Below the pieces are notes generated by a model. The model worked only from the letters and a program-made list of their open reading frames with translations, did not search any database and was not told where the DNA came from. From an uncultured Flavobacteriales bacterium (lineage in GTDB: Bacteria; Bacteroidota; Bacteroidia; Flavobacteriales_D; Sanyastnellaceae), in the NCBI GenBank assembly GCA_905478795.1, contig CAJQJX010000011.1, positions 1 through 64,000 of the forward strand: 64,000 nt of DNA, written 5' to 3'. The position numbers were made by a program, and so were the translations under genes. Positions 8,267-17,052 of the stretch are shown in pieces (position 1 is the stretch's first letter; every line of letters begins with the position of its first letter).

Positions 8267-9601
8267 GTGCCTCGGATAGCGCCTCCACCCTTTGCCGTTC
8301 CCCGGCATGCGCACCACCTCCTGTACGCATTGATTCGGCCGTGGACCAGATGGGGGGCCAAATTGTGGCACCGCATCGACGGGGAGGTACCCGGCGCGCA
8401 TTACCTGAGCCGTCCTAGAACCAATGCGCGGGCCAAGCTGCTGATCGCCGGACATCAGAATGGCCTGGCCGACCCGATTTTGGCCTGTGTGATGCTGAAC
8501 CCTCAGCTGCACTTTTTTACCCGCGCCGATGTTTTTCGCCGACGTGCGGCACGCTGGGTGCTTCTGAGGTTCAACATGATGCCGGTCTTCCGCGCCATCG
8601 ACAGGGCGCCAAATATGGCGGAGCGCAACAAAGCCACTTTTGAGGCTGCCCATGCCCGCTTGGCTCAAGGCGCAGTGTGCGGGATTTTTCCCGAAGCTGG
8701 CCACCTCGATGAACGCCGAATTCGCCGGCTCCGACACGGCACTGCCCGACTTGTAGCTGGGGCTTTAAAAGAGCCGGATGTCCAAATGCGTGGATTGGAC
8801 ATCTTACCACTGAGGCTCGATTTTGAACGGTATGAGGCATACCGCAGCGCAGCCCGTGTTCAAATCGGCGCACCCATTCCATATTTGGACATTCCTGATT
8901 TGACCGAGGATACAGGGGCTTCTCGCCGGGCGTTGAGCGACCGCATGCACGCTGCTTTGATCCAGAATGCGGTGCACTTATTGGAGCCGCCTTTGTACGA
9001 CGTGCACTTGGCCACGTGCCGGTTTTTAGAAGGGTTCAACGGGAAAGCAGCCGAAGCGAGCCTCCTCCGTTCCATGGCTGAGCTCCTTCAAGCCAACCCT
9101 GACGATGCCTTGAACGACTTTCACGATGCGCTCAAAGTGGGCTTGCGGCACCCCAAGACGGCTGATGACTTTGCCGCGGCTGGAAGGTTGATGGCTGGCA
9201 AACCCACCCGACTGACGCCACACCTATGGCGATATCCCGCGTGGTTCGTGTTTACACTGACCACTGGCTGGTGGCCCCGATTTGCCCAAGGTTTGGCGGC
9301 TCGGCGTCTCAAGGACGTTGCTTTTAGGACGACCCTGAGCGTTCCACTCACCATGGTGGGGGTCACGGTCACGTGGATTTGCTTGGCGCTCTTCGTGGGA
9401 ATCTTGAATGGCCAACCGCTGGCCGTGCCGGCAGTGATGGTCGCATTGCGTGTGGCGCAAACCCTCGCCTTGCCTTTGGAAGACGCCTTGATTGATTTTA
9501 GGGCCGAGCGCCGCATTGCCCCCTTTGTATCCCACCGCTTTTTTGAACGCTGGTGCTCGGAGCCAAGAGACCTTCACAACGGGCATCCAAGCCCTCCTTG
9601 A
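8267..9601 (+). CDS. Lysophospholipid acyltransferase family protein (PlsC-like), long C-terminal form
   Basis: A 444-aa membrane protein. The glycerophospholipid acyltransferase signature is present: GHQNGLADP near residue 62 (His and Asp of the HxnD motif, with five residues between as in the Bacteroidota subfamily) and IFPEAGHLDERRIRRLRHG near 140-160, corresponding to the substrate-binding FPEG block. It is expected to acylate a lysophosphatidic acid-type substrate at the inner membrane. The C-terminal 200 residues add two membrane spans (about 320-390), a feature of the longer family members. The GTG start abuts the pheT stop with no spacer; no better in-frame start exists, so translation is probably coupled. 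Confidence 0.85.
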   Translation: MPRIAPPPFAVPRHAHHLLYALIRPWTRWGAKLWHRIDGEVPGAHYLSRPRTNARAKLLIAGHQNGLADPILACVMLNPQLHFFTRADVFRRRAARWVLLRFNMMPVFRAIDRAPNMAERNKATFEAAHARLAQGAVCGIFPEAGHLDERRIRRLRHGTARLVAGALKEPDVQMRGLDILPLRLDFERYEAYRSAARVQIGAPIPYLDIPDLTEDTGASRRALSDRMHAALIQNAVHLLEPPLYDVHLATCRFLEGFNGKAAEASLLRSMAELLQANPDDALNDFHDALKVGLRHPKTADDFAAAGRLMAGKPTRLTPHLWRYPAWFVFTLTTGWWPRFAQGLAARRLKDVAFRTTLSVPLTMVGVTVTWICLALFVGILNGQPLAVPAVMVALRVAQTLALPLEDALIDFRAERRIAPFVSHRFFERWCSEPRDLHNGHPSPP

Positions 9602-9640
9602 TCGCTAATTCGCCTAAAGCATTCACAACGCGCCCACAAG

Positions 9641-9672
9641 AGCCCTGAACTACAGGCTTCGTTTTTATTTTT
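9641..9672 (+). terminator. Terminator after the acyltransferase gene
   Basis: An AGC-C-CTG / CAG-GCT hairpin with a five-base loop and one bulged C is followed by TCGTTTTTATTTTTC. It sits 40 nt after the acyltransferase stop and about 20 nt before the response-regulator start. Confidence 0.65.
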
Positions 9673-9693
9673 CTCCCAAGAACACAACCCGCC

Positions 9694-10374
9694 ATGGACA
9701 GCCAAACGATTCTCGTTGTGGATGACGAGCCAGACATTCTCGAATTGGTTCAATACAATTTGGAAAAGGAAGGGTTTGCCGTGTATACCGCAGGTAATGG
9801 CCGCGAGGCCATCGAAATCGCAGAAAAAGTCGCGCCGGACTTGATCCTGCTCGATGTCATGATGCCAGAGATGGACGGCATGGAGACGTGCATCGAAATG
9901 CGGGGAAACTCCAAGTTGGAAGGCGCCGTGATCGCTTTTTTGACTGCGCGAGGTGAAGACTACAGCCAAATCGCTGGATTCGATGCGGGTGCTGACGACT
10001 ACATCACCAAGCCCATCAAACCTCGAGTCCTCCTGAGTCGAATCAAGGCCTTGTTGAGGAGGGGTAAAAAGTCCGAGGGGAGGCAAGAAGTCTACCAAGG
10101 CAAGACCATTACCATTGATCGCGACCGCTACATCGTGATTCGCAATGGGGTGGAATTGAGCCTCCCAAAGAAGGAATTCGAATTGCTGTCCTTGCTCGTT
10201 TCGAAACCGGGAAAGGTCTTCAACAGAAGCACGATCCTGACCCAAGTTTGGGGCAATGACGTGGTGGTCGGGGACCGCACCATTGACGTGCACATTCGCA
10301 AGCTGAGGGAGAAGCTCGGCGACCATTATTTCAAGACCGTCAAAGGCGTCGGGTATAAGTTCGAAGAGGAATGA
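9694..10374 (+). CDS. OmpR/PhoB-family response regulator
   Basis: A 226-aa protein with a receiver domain (1-120) and a C-terminal winged helix (about 128-224). Asp54 (LILLDVMMPEMDG) is the phospho-acceptor; Asp10/Asp11 and Lys106 (DDYITKPIK) complete the acidic pocket. The C-terminal part ends in DRTIDVHIRKLREKLGDHY...TVKGVGYKFEE, the classic PhoB/OmpR DNA-binding wing. It overlaps the kinase gene by 4 nt (ATGA), so the pair is translationally coupled. A PhoB-like role in phosphate control is plausible from similarity but not proven; no phosphate genes are nearby. Confidence 0.95.
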   Translation: MDSQTILVVDDEPDILELVQYNLEKEGFAVYTAGNGREAIEIAEKVAPDLILLDVMMPEMDGMETCIEMRGNSKLEGAVIAFLTARGEDYSQIAGFDAGADDYITKPIKPRVLLSRIKALLRRGKKSEGRQEVYQGKTITIDRDRYIVIRNGVELSLPKKEFELLSLLVSKPGKVFNRSTILTQVWGNDVVVGDRTIDVHIRKLREKLGDHYFKTVKGVGYKFEEE

Positions 10375-11414
10375 ACATCCGCACCCCCCGGGGCGTCGCG
10401 CTCGTATGCGCCTTGCTCGTCACCATCTTTGGAACGGGCAGTGTCACCGCAATTTTTTGGATTTATGGTGTACAAGCGCCCGTCCAAGCTCTTGCGCTGG
10501 GAGGATTCGTCTTGTTTGCACTTTCTGCGGCGGTCATATACAGCGCCATCGAGAAGTTCATCTATCAGAAAGTCCGAATCATCTACAAAAACATCCACCG
10601 CTTCAAGAGCACCAAGGAGCGCGCACGCGACGTTCACATGGGGGAAGATGTGATGGAAAAAGTCCGCTTGGATGTCATGGACTGGGCCACTGAAAAGGTC
10701 AATGAGATCTCTTTACTCAAGGAGCAAGACACCTTTCGGAAAGAGTTCATCGGCAACCTGGCCCACGAGCTCAAAACCCCTGTCTTCAACATTCAAGGTT
10801 ACATCTTGACCTTGCTGGAGGGGGCGCTAGAAGACCCCGAACACAACCGCAAGTTCCTTATGAAAGCGGCCAAAAACGTGGACCGCATGGCAAGGCTCAT
10901 CGACGACCTGGATGTCATCACCAAGATCGAAGGGGGGTCACTGGAATTGGACGTTGCCACATTTGACTTGGGCCACTTGGTCCGTGAGGTCATGGACCAA
11001 CTCGAACCCCGCGCCAAACGCGCAGACATTAGCGTGGTGTTTGTGGAAGACGGGGGGCGTAAAATCGATGTTCAAGGCGATGCCGGTAAAATCGAACAGG
11101 TGATCACAAACTTGGTCTCCAATAGCCTGCGGTACGGCAAGGAAAAAGGCACCACCCAAATCCGTTGTTACGACATGGAAGAGCAAGTCTTGGTCGAGGT
11201 TGCCGACGATGGGTTGGGCATGTCTGAAGAGCACTTGCCCCGGATTTTTGAGCGTTTTTATCGCGTCGACAAAAGCCGTTCGAGGAATGCGGGAGGCAGC
11301 GGTCTGGGACTGGCGATTGTCAAGCACATCATTGAAGCCCACGACCAAAGCATCTCCGTGAGGTCCACCCAAGGGAAGGGGTCCACTTTTTCGTTCACCC
11401 TCCTCAAAGCCTGA
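10371..11414 (+). CDS. Sensor histidine kinase (PhoR-like), partner of the upstream regulator
   Basis: A 347-aa inner-membrane kinase. Two membrane helices (about 9-31 and 38-60) are separated by only a few residues, so there is almost no periplasmic sensor domain. The DHp helix carries His132 in NLAHELKTPVFN, and the catalytic domain has the N box (NLVSNSLRYG, about 247-256), G1 (DDGLGMS) and G2 (GGSGLGLAIVK). The absence of a sensor suggests it reads a membrane partner or internal signal, as PhoR does through Pst/PhoU. It is the second gene of a two-gene operon. Confidence 0.95.
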   Translation: MNIRTPRGVALVCALLVTIFGTGSVTAIFWIYGVQAPVQALALGGFVLFALSAAVIYSAIEKFIYQKVRIIYKNIHRFKSTKERARDVHMGEDVMEKVRLDVMDWATEKVNEISLLKEQDTFRKEFIGNLAHELKTPVFNIQGYILTLLEGALEDPEHNRKFLMKAAKNVDRMARLIDDLDVITKIEGGSLELDVATFDLGHLVREVMDQLEPRAKRADISVVFVEDGGRKIDVQGDAGKIEQVITNLVSNSLRYGKEKGTTQIRCYDMEEQVLVEVADDGLGMSEEHLPRIFERFYRVDKSRSRNAGGSGLGLAIVKHIIEAHDQSISVRSTQGKGSTFSFTLLKA

Positions 11415-11432
11415 CGGCCATGCGGCCTCGCA

Positions 11433-12095
11433 TCACTTGCGCTGCAGCATCCCGGTGCCCGCTGCGTTGACAAAGGGGTTGCCCGCCTTTTCTACGCCAA
11501 TGGTCGTAGCAGAACCGTGCCCGGGAACCACGGTGTAATGGTCTGGCAAGGAATACAGTGCGTTTTCGATGCTCGCGGCCAGCTGATCGGGGTCGCCACC
11601 GGGAAGGTCCGTGCGGCCAATGCTGCCTTGGAAAAGCACATCTCCACCAATGACGCGGGCATGTCGATCGTCTACAAACACCACATGACCTGGAGCGTGG
11701 CCCGGTGTATGACGGACCGTCAAGTTGAGCTGTCCGAGCTCTAGTTGCTCGCCATCCACAAAGTCTTGGTCCTCGCATTCTGGCAAGGGGTCGAGCGCCA
11801 CACCATAGCGTTCCGCTGCCCAATGCGCCATCTCGTAGGTGGGCCGATCCAAGCTGTGCAAGCGTGGGCGCAGGCCGTATCGTTTGTGCATTCCATGGCA
11901 GCCCATCACATGGTCTAAATGGGCATGGGTCAGCCATACTGCCTTGGGCACCAAACCGTGCTCGTCCAACAGAGCATCGAACCATTCCCATTCCTGCGCA
12001 GAAGAGAAACCAGGGTCAAAAACGACCACGCCCCCTTCCCCATCGGGCAGCAGGACGGTATTTTCAGAAAAAGCGTTGCAAGCCTGTACAAACAT
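11433..12095 (-). CDS. MBL-fold metallo-hydrolase (glyoxalase II-like)
   Basis: A 220-aa cytoplasmic enzyme of the metallo-beta-lactamase superfamily. The dinuclear metal motif THAHLDH at 56-62 (H57, H59, D61, H62) is intact. Further ligands are the His in RHTPGHAPGHVVF, the Asp in VIGGDVLF and the His in VVPGHGS. The compact size and GDVLFQGSIGRTDLPGGD match the hydroxyacylglutathione-hydrolase-like thiolesterase group common in bacteria; the true substrate is unknown. I chose the ATG at 12093-12095; an upstream TTG at 12104 would add three residues. The start codon lies inside one arm of an inverted repeat shared with the divergent gene. Confidence 0.9.
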   Translation of the reverse strand: MFVQACNAFSENTVLLPDGEGGVVVFDPGFSSAQEWEWFDALLDEHGLVPKAVWLTHAHLDHVMGCHGMHKRYGLRPRLHSLDRPTYEMAHWAAERYGVALDPLPECEDQDFVDGEQLELGQLNLTVRHTPGHAPGHVVFVDDRHARVIGGDVLFQGSIGRTDLPGGDPDQLAASIENALYSLPDHYTVVPGHGSATTIGVEKAGNPFVNAAGTGMLQRK

Positions 12096-12144
12096 GGCCT
12101 GCAAGTTCCCCTATCCCGGTGAATCAGCGTGTGCAGTTTGTACA
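12085..12144. promoter_or_regulatory. Inverted repeat in divergent intergenic region
   Basis: TGTACAAAC at 12085-12093 and GTTTGTACA at 12136-12144 are perfect 9-bp inverted arms, 42 nt apart, in the short gap between the MBL hydrolase and the 1077-aa protein. The left arm covers the MBL start codon. It may be an operator pair or chance. Confidence 0.3.
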
Positions 12145-12155
12145 TTCCGGTTTAG

Positions 12156-15100
12156 ATGTCGTTCACAACGCAGCTCAGGAACAGCCTGGTCTTGGTATTG
12201 GGCTGTTGTGCCTTCGGCTCATCTGTAGTGTGGGGCCAATTCCACAATGGCCTCGATATGGGGTTTGGCCAACAAAGGGTGCAATACCGCACGTTTGATT
12301 GGCAGTTCCTCTCCGGGGACCCCTTCGAACTTTACTTTTATCAAGGCGGCAGGGATCTGGCAGAGTTTGGGATGAATGCCCTTGCGATGGACCTCCCCGA
12401 TGTAGAGTCGACCTTCCAGCGGCGCCTTGCCGGACCTGTGGAAGTCCTTGTATTCAACAAGCACGCAGACTTTAGGCAGAGCAACATCGGCATCGACGGC
12501 TCTGATGCCAGCAACATTGGGGGGTCGACTTTGATTTATGGCAAGAAGCTTTTTGCCTGGTACGATGGAGACCACCAGTCCTTTCGCCTTCAGTTGCGTC
12601 AGGGACTGCACCGCATCCTGTTGCGCCAATACATTTTTGGGGACGACTGGAAAGAGGTGATCAAAAACAGCCAGTTGTTTCAGCTTCCGCCTTGGATGGA
12701 AGAAGGCATGGTGGCGGCTTTATCTGGGCCAATCAATGGGCTGGATCAAGCGAAATTGGATGACTTGACCCGCCGCGGCCTCATTCCGCAATTGCAGGTG
12801 CTCGATGGCGAGGAACGGCGGATTGCTGCCGAAGCCGTCTGGCGGTTTGTGCTGGAGACTTTTGGACGGCAGGCCGCATTGGATGTGCTCAGTGGATTCA
12901 AGGCAGGCCGCACGCTCGATGCGGGCTTTCGCAGGATCGGCATGGACTTAGAAGGTTTGCTTTCTGCTGCCCAAGCGCATTATGCCATCGAACAGGCCAT
13001 CACTCGGGATTCCAGTATAGAAAACGGGGTGCTTTCAGAGGCATTCACCACCCAAGAACGTTCTGCCCACATGGGAGCGTTGCCACACCGTGGCCGGCGC
13101 AAATATGCCCACCGCAACTTCTCCACTTCTGCCGATGGGCAATGGACCGCTTGGGTCACCGACGAACGGGGACAAGTGAGGGTCTGGTGGAGCGATGGAG
13201 CGCGCAAACGTTGCATTGCCAAAGTGGACCACAAACTGACACGCATCGTCGATGATACGTATCCGGTGCTGGCATGGCACCCCAGCCTGCCTGTATTGGC
13301 CCACATCCACGAGGAAAAGGGCCGGGTATTCCTGACCATATCCGATGCGGCTTCAGGCGAATCCACCGAGAACGAGCTGTTTAGAATCGAGAAGGTGATT
13401 GACTTGGACTGGTCCCCAGATGGCCGTCGCATCGCTTTCAGTGGTGTTCGCGCCGGCATCACTGACCTTTACGTGTACAACACCCTGGCCGGGTCACAGG
13501 TGCCCCTTTGGGAAGATGGATGGGACGATCTCAACCCCGATTGGATGCCCGACGGGCGCAGCTTGTTGTTTAGCAGCAACCGTCCCGGCGAAAACGATGC
13601 AGACGACAACCCGGCAGTCCCCCTTAACCGTCCACGGGACCTCTGGCTGTATGATCTGGACGCCCAAACCATAGAGCGCATCACCGACACGCCTGACGAA
13701 GACGAGGTGCGGCCCATTGCATTGGATGTCGCCACTATGGCTTACCAACTCTCGGGGCAGCCCAACACCATCCACATGGCCAAAAGGGACAGTGCCATAC
13801 TCAGGGTGGATACCGCGATTCACTATCGGTACTTTACGCGGAAGGCGCCTTGGTTTTACGTCGGTGGTTCCATCGCCGAATTGAAGCTCCTTGAAGCCCG
13901 CAATGGTTGGGAGGCGGTCACCATTGAGCAAGGACGGCCACGTTGGAAAAGGGGTGATTTACCTGAAGCCCCTATGAAGGCGGCTATGCGAGAAGTGGGG
14001 GCTGATGTCATTCCATCCGCGCAGAAACCATGGGACTACCTGCCCGAAGACAACCTCTCGCTTCTTCCGGGTCAGGTGGACTACCGCAATTACACCTTCG
14101 AATCGGAACGGGCCCTGGGCAGCCCGGATTTGGATAGGGGTGGAGCGCCACCTGATGGGGTGTCTCCTATGGCTGCTGCCAACCTACCTCGGGTTCCCAC
14201 CCCATTGCCCTATCGCAAGAACTACGCCTTGGACCAACTTCTGAGCCAAGTCGACAACAGTTTTGCGACTTCATTCTACCAACCCTTTACAGGAGCTTCA
14301 GGCAGTTTTCCAGGGCTGAGCGGCTTGCTCAAAATTGGGGTTTCAGACCTTTTTGAAGACTTCAAGTGGATAGGGGGTATCCGTTTAGCGGGCAGCTTGC
14401 AGAACTCCACATTTGTGGTCTCACACAAAAACCTAGAGCGCAAGGTGGACCGAGAGTGGATCATTGAACGCCAAGGCAATGAAGGCGTCAGCTCAGACCT
14501 GGGTGCATTGACCCGCACACACACCCATGCGGTGCACTACCGTCGGACCATTCCTTTCTCCGAAACGATGAGCCTGCGGGCGCAGTTCACATACCGCTTG
14601 GATCGGGTTTCATTGCTCGCTACAGACCCTTTCAACGCCAGCCGGGACGACTTGTACATGCAGGGAATCGGAGGTACGCTGAGCTGGGTCTTTGACGACA
14701 GCCGCGAACTCAGTCTCAACATCAGGAACGGCACGCGCGCCAAAGCATGGGTCGAAACGTTGGCCCCACCAGACGGTGAAGGCGGCATGCTGATGGTGGC
14801 CGGCTTCGATGCCCGCCGCTATGTCCCATTGTTCCGCCGCATTACCCTCTGCATGAGGGCCGCGGGCAACACTTCCTTTGGTGAGCGCGGATTGCTGCAC
14901 TACTTGGGCGGGGTGCACGAATCGCTGCTGACTGCTGTCGATGGCGCCATGCCCATTCCAAAAGGCAACTTTGCCTACCAAACAGCGGCCACACCCATGC
15001 GGGGTTTTGTGCGCAATGTGCGCAACGGAACAAGTTTCGCTGTCGCGAATGCCGAGATCCGGATTCCCGTCTTTGCCACGCTCTCACCCCGAAAAAGCTT

Positions 15101-15389
15101 AACGCCGTTTATGGAGCATTTCCAAGCGGTGGGCTTCTTTGACATCGGGTCTGCTTGGACAGGACAAGACCCCTACAGCGATGAGAACTCGTTCAACAGC
15201 ACCACCGTCGACCTCTACCCTGTCTCCGTGAACGTCGACAACAATCGGGAGCCCATCATTTGGGACTTCGGTTTTGGACTGCGCAGCCAAGTACTGGGCT
15301 ACTTTGTGCGGGCAGATTGGGGCTGGGGAATAGATGACGGCCTCCTTTTGGACCGCGTGTTCCAACTCTCACTCACCACGGATTTCTGA
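12156..15389 (+). CDS. Large secreted protein: degenerate gluzincin-like domain, TolB-like propeller and C-terminal beta-barrel
   Basis: A 1077-aa protein with a signal peptide (1-27). The N-terminal region (about 30-280) resembles a zinc-peptidase fold: QGLHR at 149-153 occupies the place of the HExxH helix and PPWMEEGM at 178-185 matches the downstream P-x-W-x-x-E-G segment, but the zinc-binding pattern is lost. A propeller follows (about 310-560) with WD40/PD40 blades such as DLDWSPDGRRIAFSG, LNPDWMPDGRSLLFSSNRPG and DLWLYDLDAQTIERITDTP. The last 400 residues are beta-rich with surface-antigen/BamA-type strands and end in Phe, as outer-membrane barrels do. The likely location is the outer membrane. 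Function unknown; a sensor/receptor or structural role is inference. Confidence 0.75.
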   Translation: MSFTTQLRNSLVLVLGCCAFGSSVVWGQFHNGLDMGFGQQRVQYRTFDWQFLSGDPFELYFYQGGRDLAEFGMNALAMDLPDVESTFQRRLAGPVEVLVFNKHADFRQSNIGIDGSDASNIGGSTLIYGKKLFAWYDGDHQSFRLQLRQGLHRILLRQYIFGDDWKEVIKNSQLFQLPPWMEEGMVAALSGPINGLDQAKLDDLTRRGLIPQLQVLDGEERRIAAEAVWRFVLETFGRQAALDVLSGFKAGRTLDAGFRRIGMDLEGLLSAAQAHYAIEQAITRDSSIENGVLSEAFTTQERSAHMGALPHRGRRKYAHRNFSTSADGQWTAWVTDERGQVRVWWSDGARKRCIAKVDHKLTRIVDDTYPVLAWHPSLPVLAHIHEEKGRVFLTISDAASGESTENELFRIEKVIDLDWSPDGRRIAFSGVRAGITDLYVYNTLAGSQVPLWEDGWDDLNPDWMPDGRSLLFSSNRPGENDADDNPAVPLNRPRDLWLYDLDAQTIERITDTPDEDEVRPIALDVATMAYQLSGQPNTIHMAKRDSAILRVDTAIHYRYFTRKAPWFYVGGSIAELKLLEARNGWEAVTIEQGRPRWKRGDLPEAPMKAAMREVGADVIPSAQKPWDYLPEDNLSLLPGQVDYRNYTFESERALGSPDLDRGGAPPDGVSPMAAANLPRVPTPLPYRKNYALDQLLSQVDNSFATSFYQPFTGASGSFPGLSGLLKIGVSDLFEDFKWIGGIRLAGSLQNSTFVVSHKNLERKVDREWIIERQGNEGVSSDLGALTRTHTHAVHYRRTIPFSETMSLRAQFTYRLDRVSLLATDPFNASRDDLYMQGIGGTLSWVFDDSRELSLNIRNGTRAKAWVETLAPPDGEGGMLMVAGFDARRYVPLFRRITLCMRAAGNTSFGERGLLHYLGGVHESLLTAVDGAMPIPKGNFAYQTAATPMRGFVRNVRNGTSFAVANAEIRIPVFATLSPRKSLTPFMEHFQAVGFFDIGSAWTGQDPYSDENSFNSTTVDLYPVSVNVDNNREPIIWDFGFGLRSQVLGYFVRADWGWGIDDGLLLDRVFQLSLTTDF

Positions 15390-15793
15390 TGCGCACCATG
15401 CCTTTAGACGCCAACACAATCTTGACACTGCTGCTCATAGGAATGGCCGCGGGCTGCCTGAGTGGCTTCATTGGAATTGGAGGTGGTCTGCTGATTGTGC
15501 CCGCTTTAATGTACTTCTTGGGCATGTCGCAGATGGCAGCCCAGGGCACCAGCCTTGCCCTCATGCTGCCCCCTATCGGCGCCCTTGCCGTCATGAACTA
15601 TTCGAAGGCAGGCGAGCTGGACATTCGCGCTGCGGGCATCATGGTGGTGGCCTTTGTATTGGGCGGCTGGCTGGGTAGCCGTTGTGCCCTCTCCATGAAC
15701 CCCATGAAAGTCAGGCTCGCCTTTGGCCTCCTGATGCTCTATGCTGCGGTTCGTATGATTTGGAGCGCGGGTCGCGCCCTGTGGACTCCTTGA
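15389..15793 (+). CDS. TSUP family (TauE/SafE) membrane protein, half-size
   Basis: A 134-aa protein with four predicted membrane helices. The first carries the family motif GCLSGFIGIGGGLLIVPAL (residues about 22-40), and GWLGSRCALSMNPMKVRLAFGLLMLY matches the end of a TSUP repeat. TSUP permeases move sulfite, sulfonates or other organic anions and usually have two such repeats (about 250 aa), so this half-length protein probably works as a dimer. The substrate is unknown. The ATG overlaps the stop of the upstream gene by one base. Confidence 0.85.
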   Translation: MRTMPLDANTILTLLLIGMAAGCLSGFIGIGGGLLIVPALMYFLGMSQMAAQGTSLALMLPPIGALAVMNYSKAGELDIRAAGIMVVAFVLGGWLGSRCALSMNPMKVRLAFGLLMLYAAVRMIWSAGRALWTP

Positions 15794-15803
15794 ACCTATC
15801 GCC

Positions 15804-17030
15804 ATGTTGAAATCTGCCCTGCTCACCGCTGTCGAGGCCACACGAGAAAACGTAGTCCAGCACCGCCGACACCTGCACCGTCACCCCGAGCCCTCGTTTG
15901 GGGAGACCAAAACTTCGGCCTACATCGCCGCCGCGCTGCGCTCAATCGGCATCGAATTTTCTGACGGTTGGTGCGCTGAACACGGTGCTGCCGGCATCGT
16001 CGCCAAGGTCGAAGGATTGGATGCCGGAACGCGGAGCATGGCCCTGCGCGCCGACATGGATGCCCTGCCCATTCAGGAGGTCGAACGGCCACACGCCAGT
16101 GCTGTTCCGGGCTGGATGCACGCTTGCGGGCACGATGCCCATACCGCCTGCTTGCTCGGCGCTGTCGAGGCTTTGCATGCCACTCGGGACCAATGGTCTG
16201 GCACGGTCCATTGTGTATTCCAGCCTGGAGAAGAAACCCTTCCTGGCGGCGCCTCGATCCTGGTCCAAGAAGGGGCGCTCCACACCAACGCACCCACCAC
16301 GGGGCCGCGCATGGCAGGGGGGCCATTGGTCGATGGCATCGTAGGCCAGCACGTCTACCCGCAACTGGACGCAGGCACCGTCGGATTTCGAAGTGGAGCC
16401 TATATGGCTGCTGCCGATGAATTGCGCATCCGCATTGTCGGTAAAGGCGGGCATGCCGCCCTTCCCCACCGCACTGTCGACCCCATTGTTGCCGCCGCAC
16501 ACGTGATCACCGCCCTTCAGACTGTCGTCAGCCGTTCCTGCGATCCAACCCAACCTTCTGTCCTCACCATAGGCAAGATTCGAGGCGGGTACGCCCGCAA
16601 TGTTATCCCAGACGAGGTGGTACTCGACGGCACCCTCCGCACCTACGACATGGCCACAGCAGAGCAATTGCGCTCCGCCATTGAACGGGTCGCTGTAGCC
16701 ACAGCACAGGCTTATGGTGCCATCGCCGAAGTGGACTTGGCCATAGGATACCCTCCTGTTGTCAATGCTCCGGCACTGACGGAATCCTGCCGCAAGCGTG
16801 CCATCGAATTGATTGGGGCGCAGCACGTCGTTGAATTGCCACTCCGCATGACGGGCGAAGACTTTAGCTTCTACCAACGCGAAGTCGAAGGCTGCTTTTA
16901 CCGATTGGGCACCGGTGGGGACGGCCCAGGGTGCCGATCTGGTTTACACACCGCTCAATTCGACATTGACGAGCGCGCCCTGACAACGGGCACGGCCATG
17001 ATGGCTTGGTTGGCCGCTACTGAAGTTTGA
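15804..17030 (+). CDS. M20 family metallo-amidohydrolase (N-acyl amino acid / hippurate hydrolase type)
   Basis: A 408-aa cytoplasmic zinc enzyme. Metal-binding and catalytic motifs are present: RADMDALPIQE (about 75-85), ACGHDAHTACLLG (about 108-120), QPGEETLPGGAS with the catalytic Glu (about 139-150), and GKGGHAALPHRTVDPI in the lid/dimerisation region. This subfamily hydrolyses N-acylated amino acids such as acetyl- or benzoyl-amino acids; some relatives hydrolyse N-acetyldiaminopimelate or IAA conjugates, so the substrate is open. It starts 10 nt after the TSUP gene and is convergent with recQ. Confidence 0.92.
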   Translation: MLKSALLTAVEATRENVVQHRRHLHRHPEPSFGETKTSAYIAAALRSIGIEFSDGWCAEHGAAGIVAKVEGLDAGTRSMALRADMDALPIQEVERPHASAVPGWMHACGHDAHTACLLGAVEALHATRDQWSGTVHCVFQPGEETLPGGASILVQEGALHTNAPTTGPRMAGGPLVDGIVGQHVYPQLDAGTVGFRSGAYMAAADELRIRIVGKGGHAALPHRTVDPIVAAAHVITALQTVVSRSCDPTQPSVLTIGKIRGGYARNVIPDEVVLDGTLRTYDMATAEQLRSAIERVAVATAQAYGAIAEVDLAIGYPPVVNAPALTESCRKRAIELIGAQHVVELPLRMTGEDFSFYQREVEGCFYRLGTGGDGPGCRSGLHTAQFDIDERALTTGTAMMAWLAATEV

Positions 17031-17052
17031 ATGTGTTGGAGTGGGGGCAGGC

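Noticed and set aside
7652-8737. 361-codon minus-strand frame across pheT and the acyltransferase
   Set aside because: Antisense shadow of two well-supported genes; no recognisable motif.
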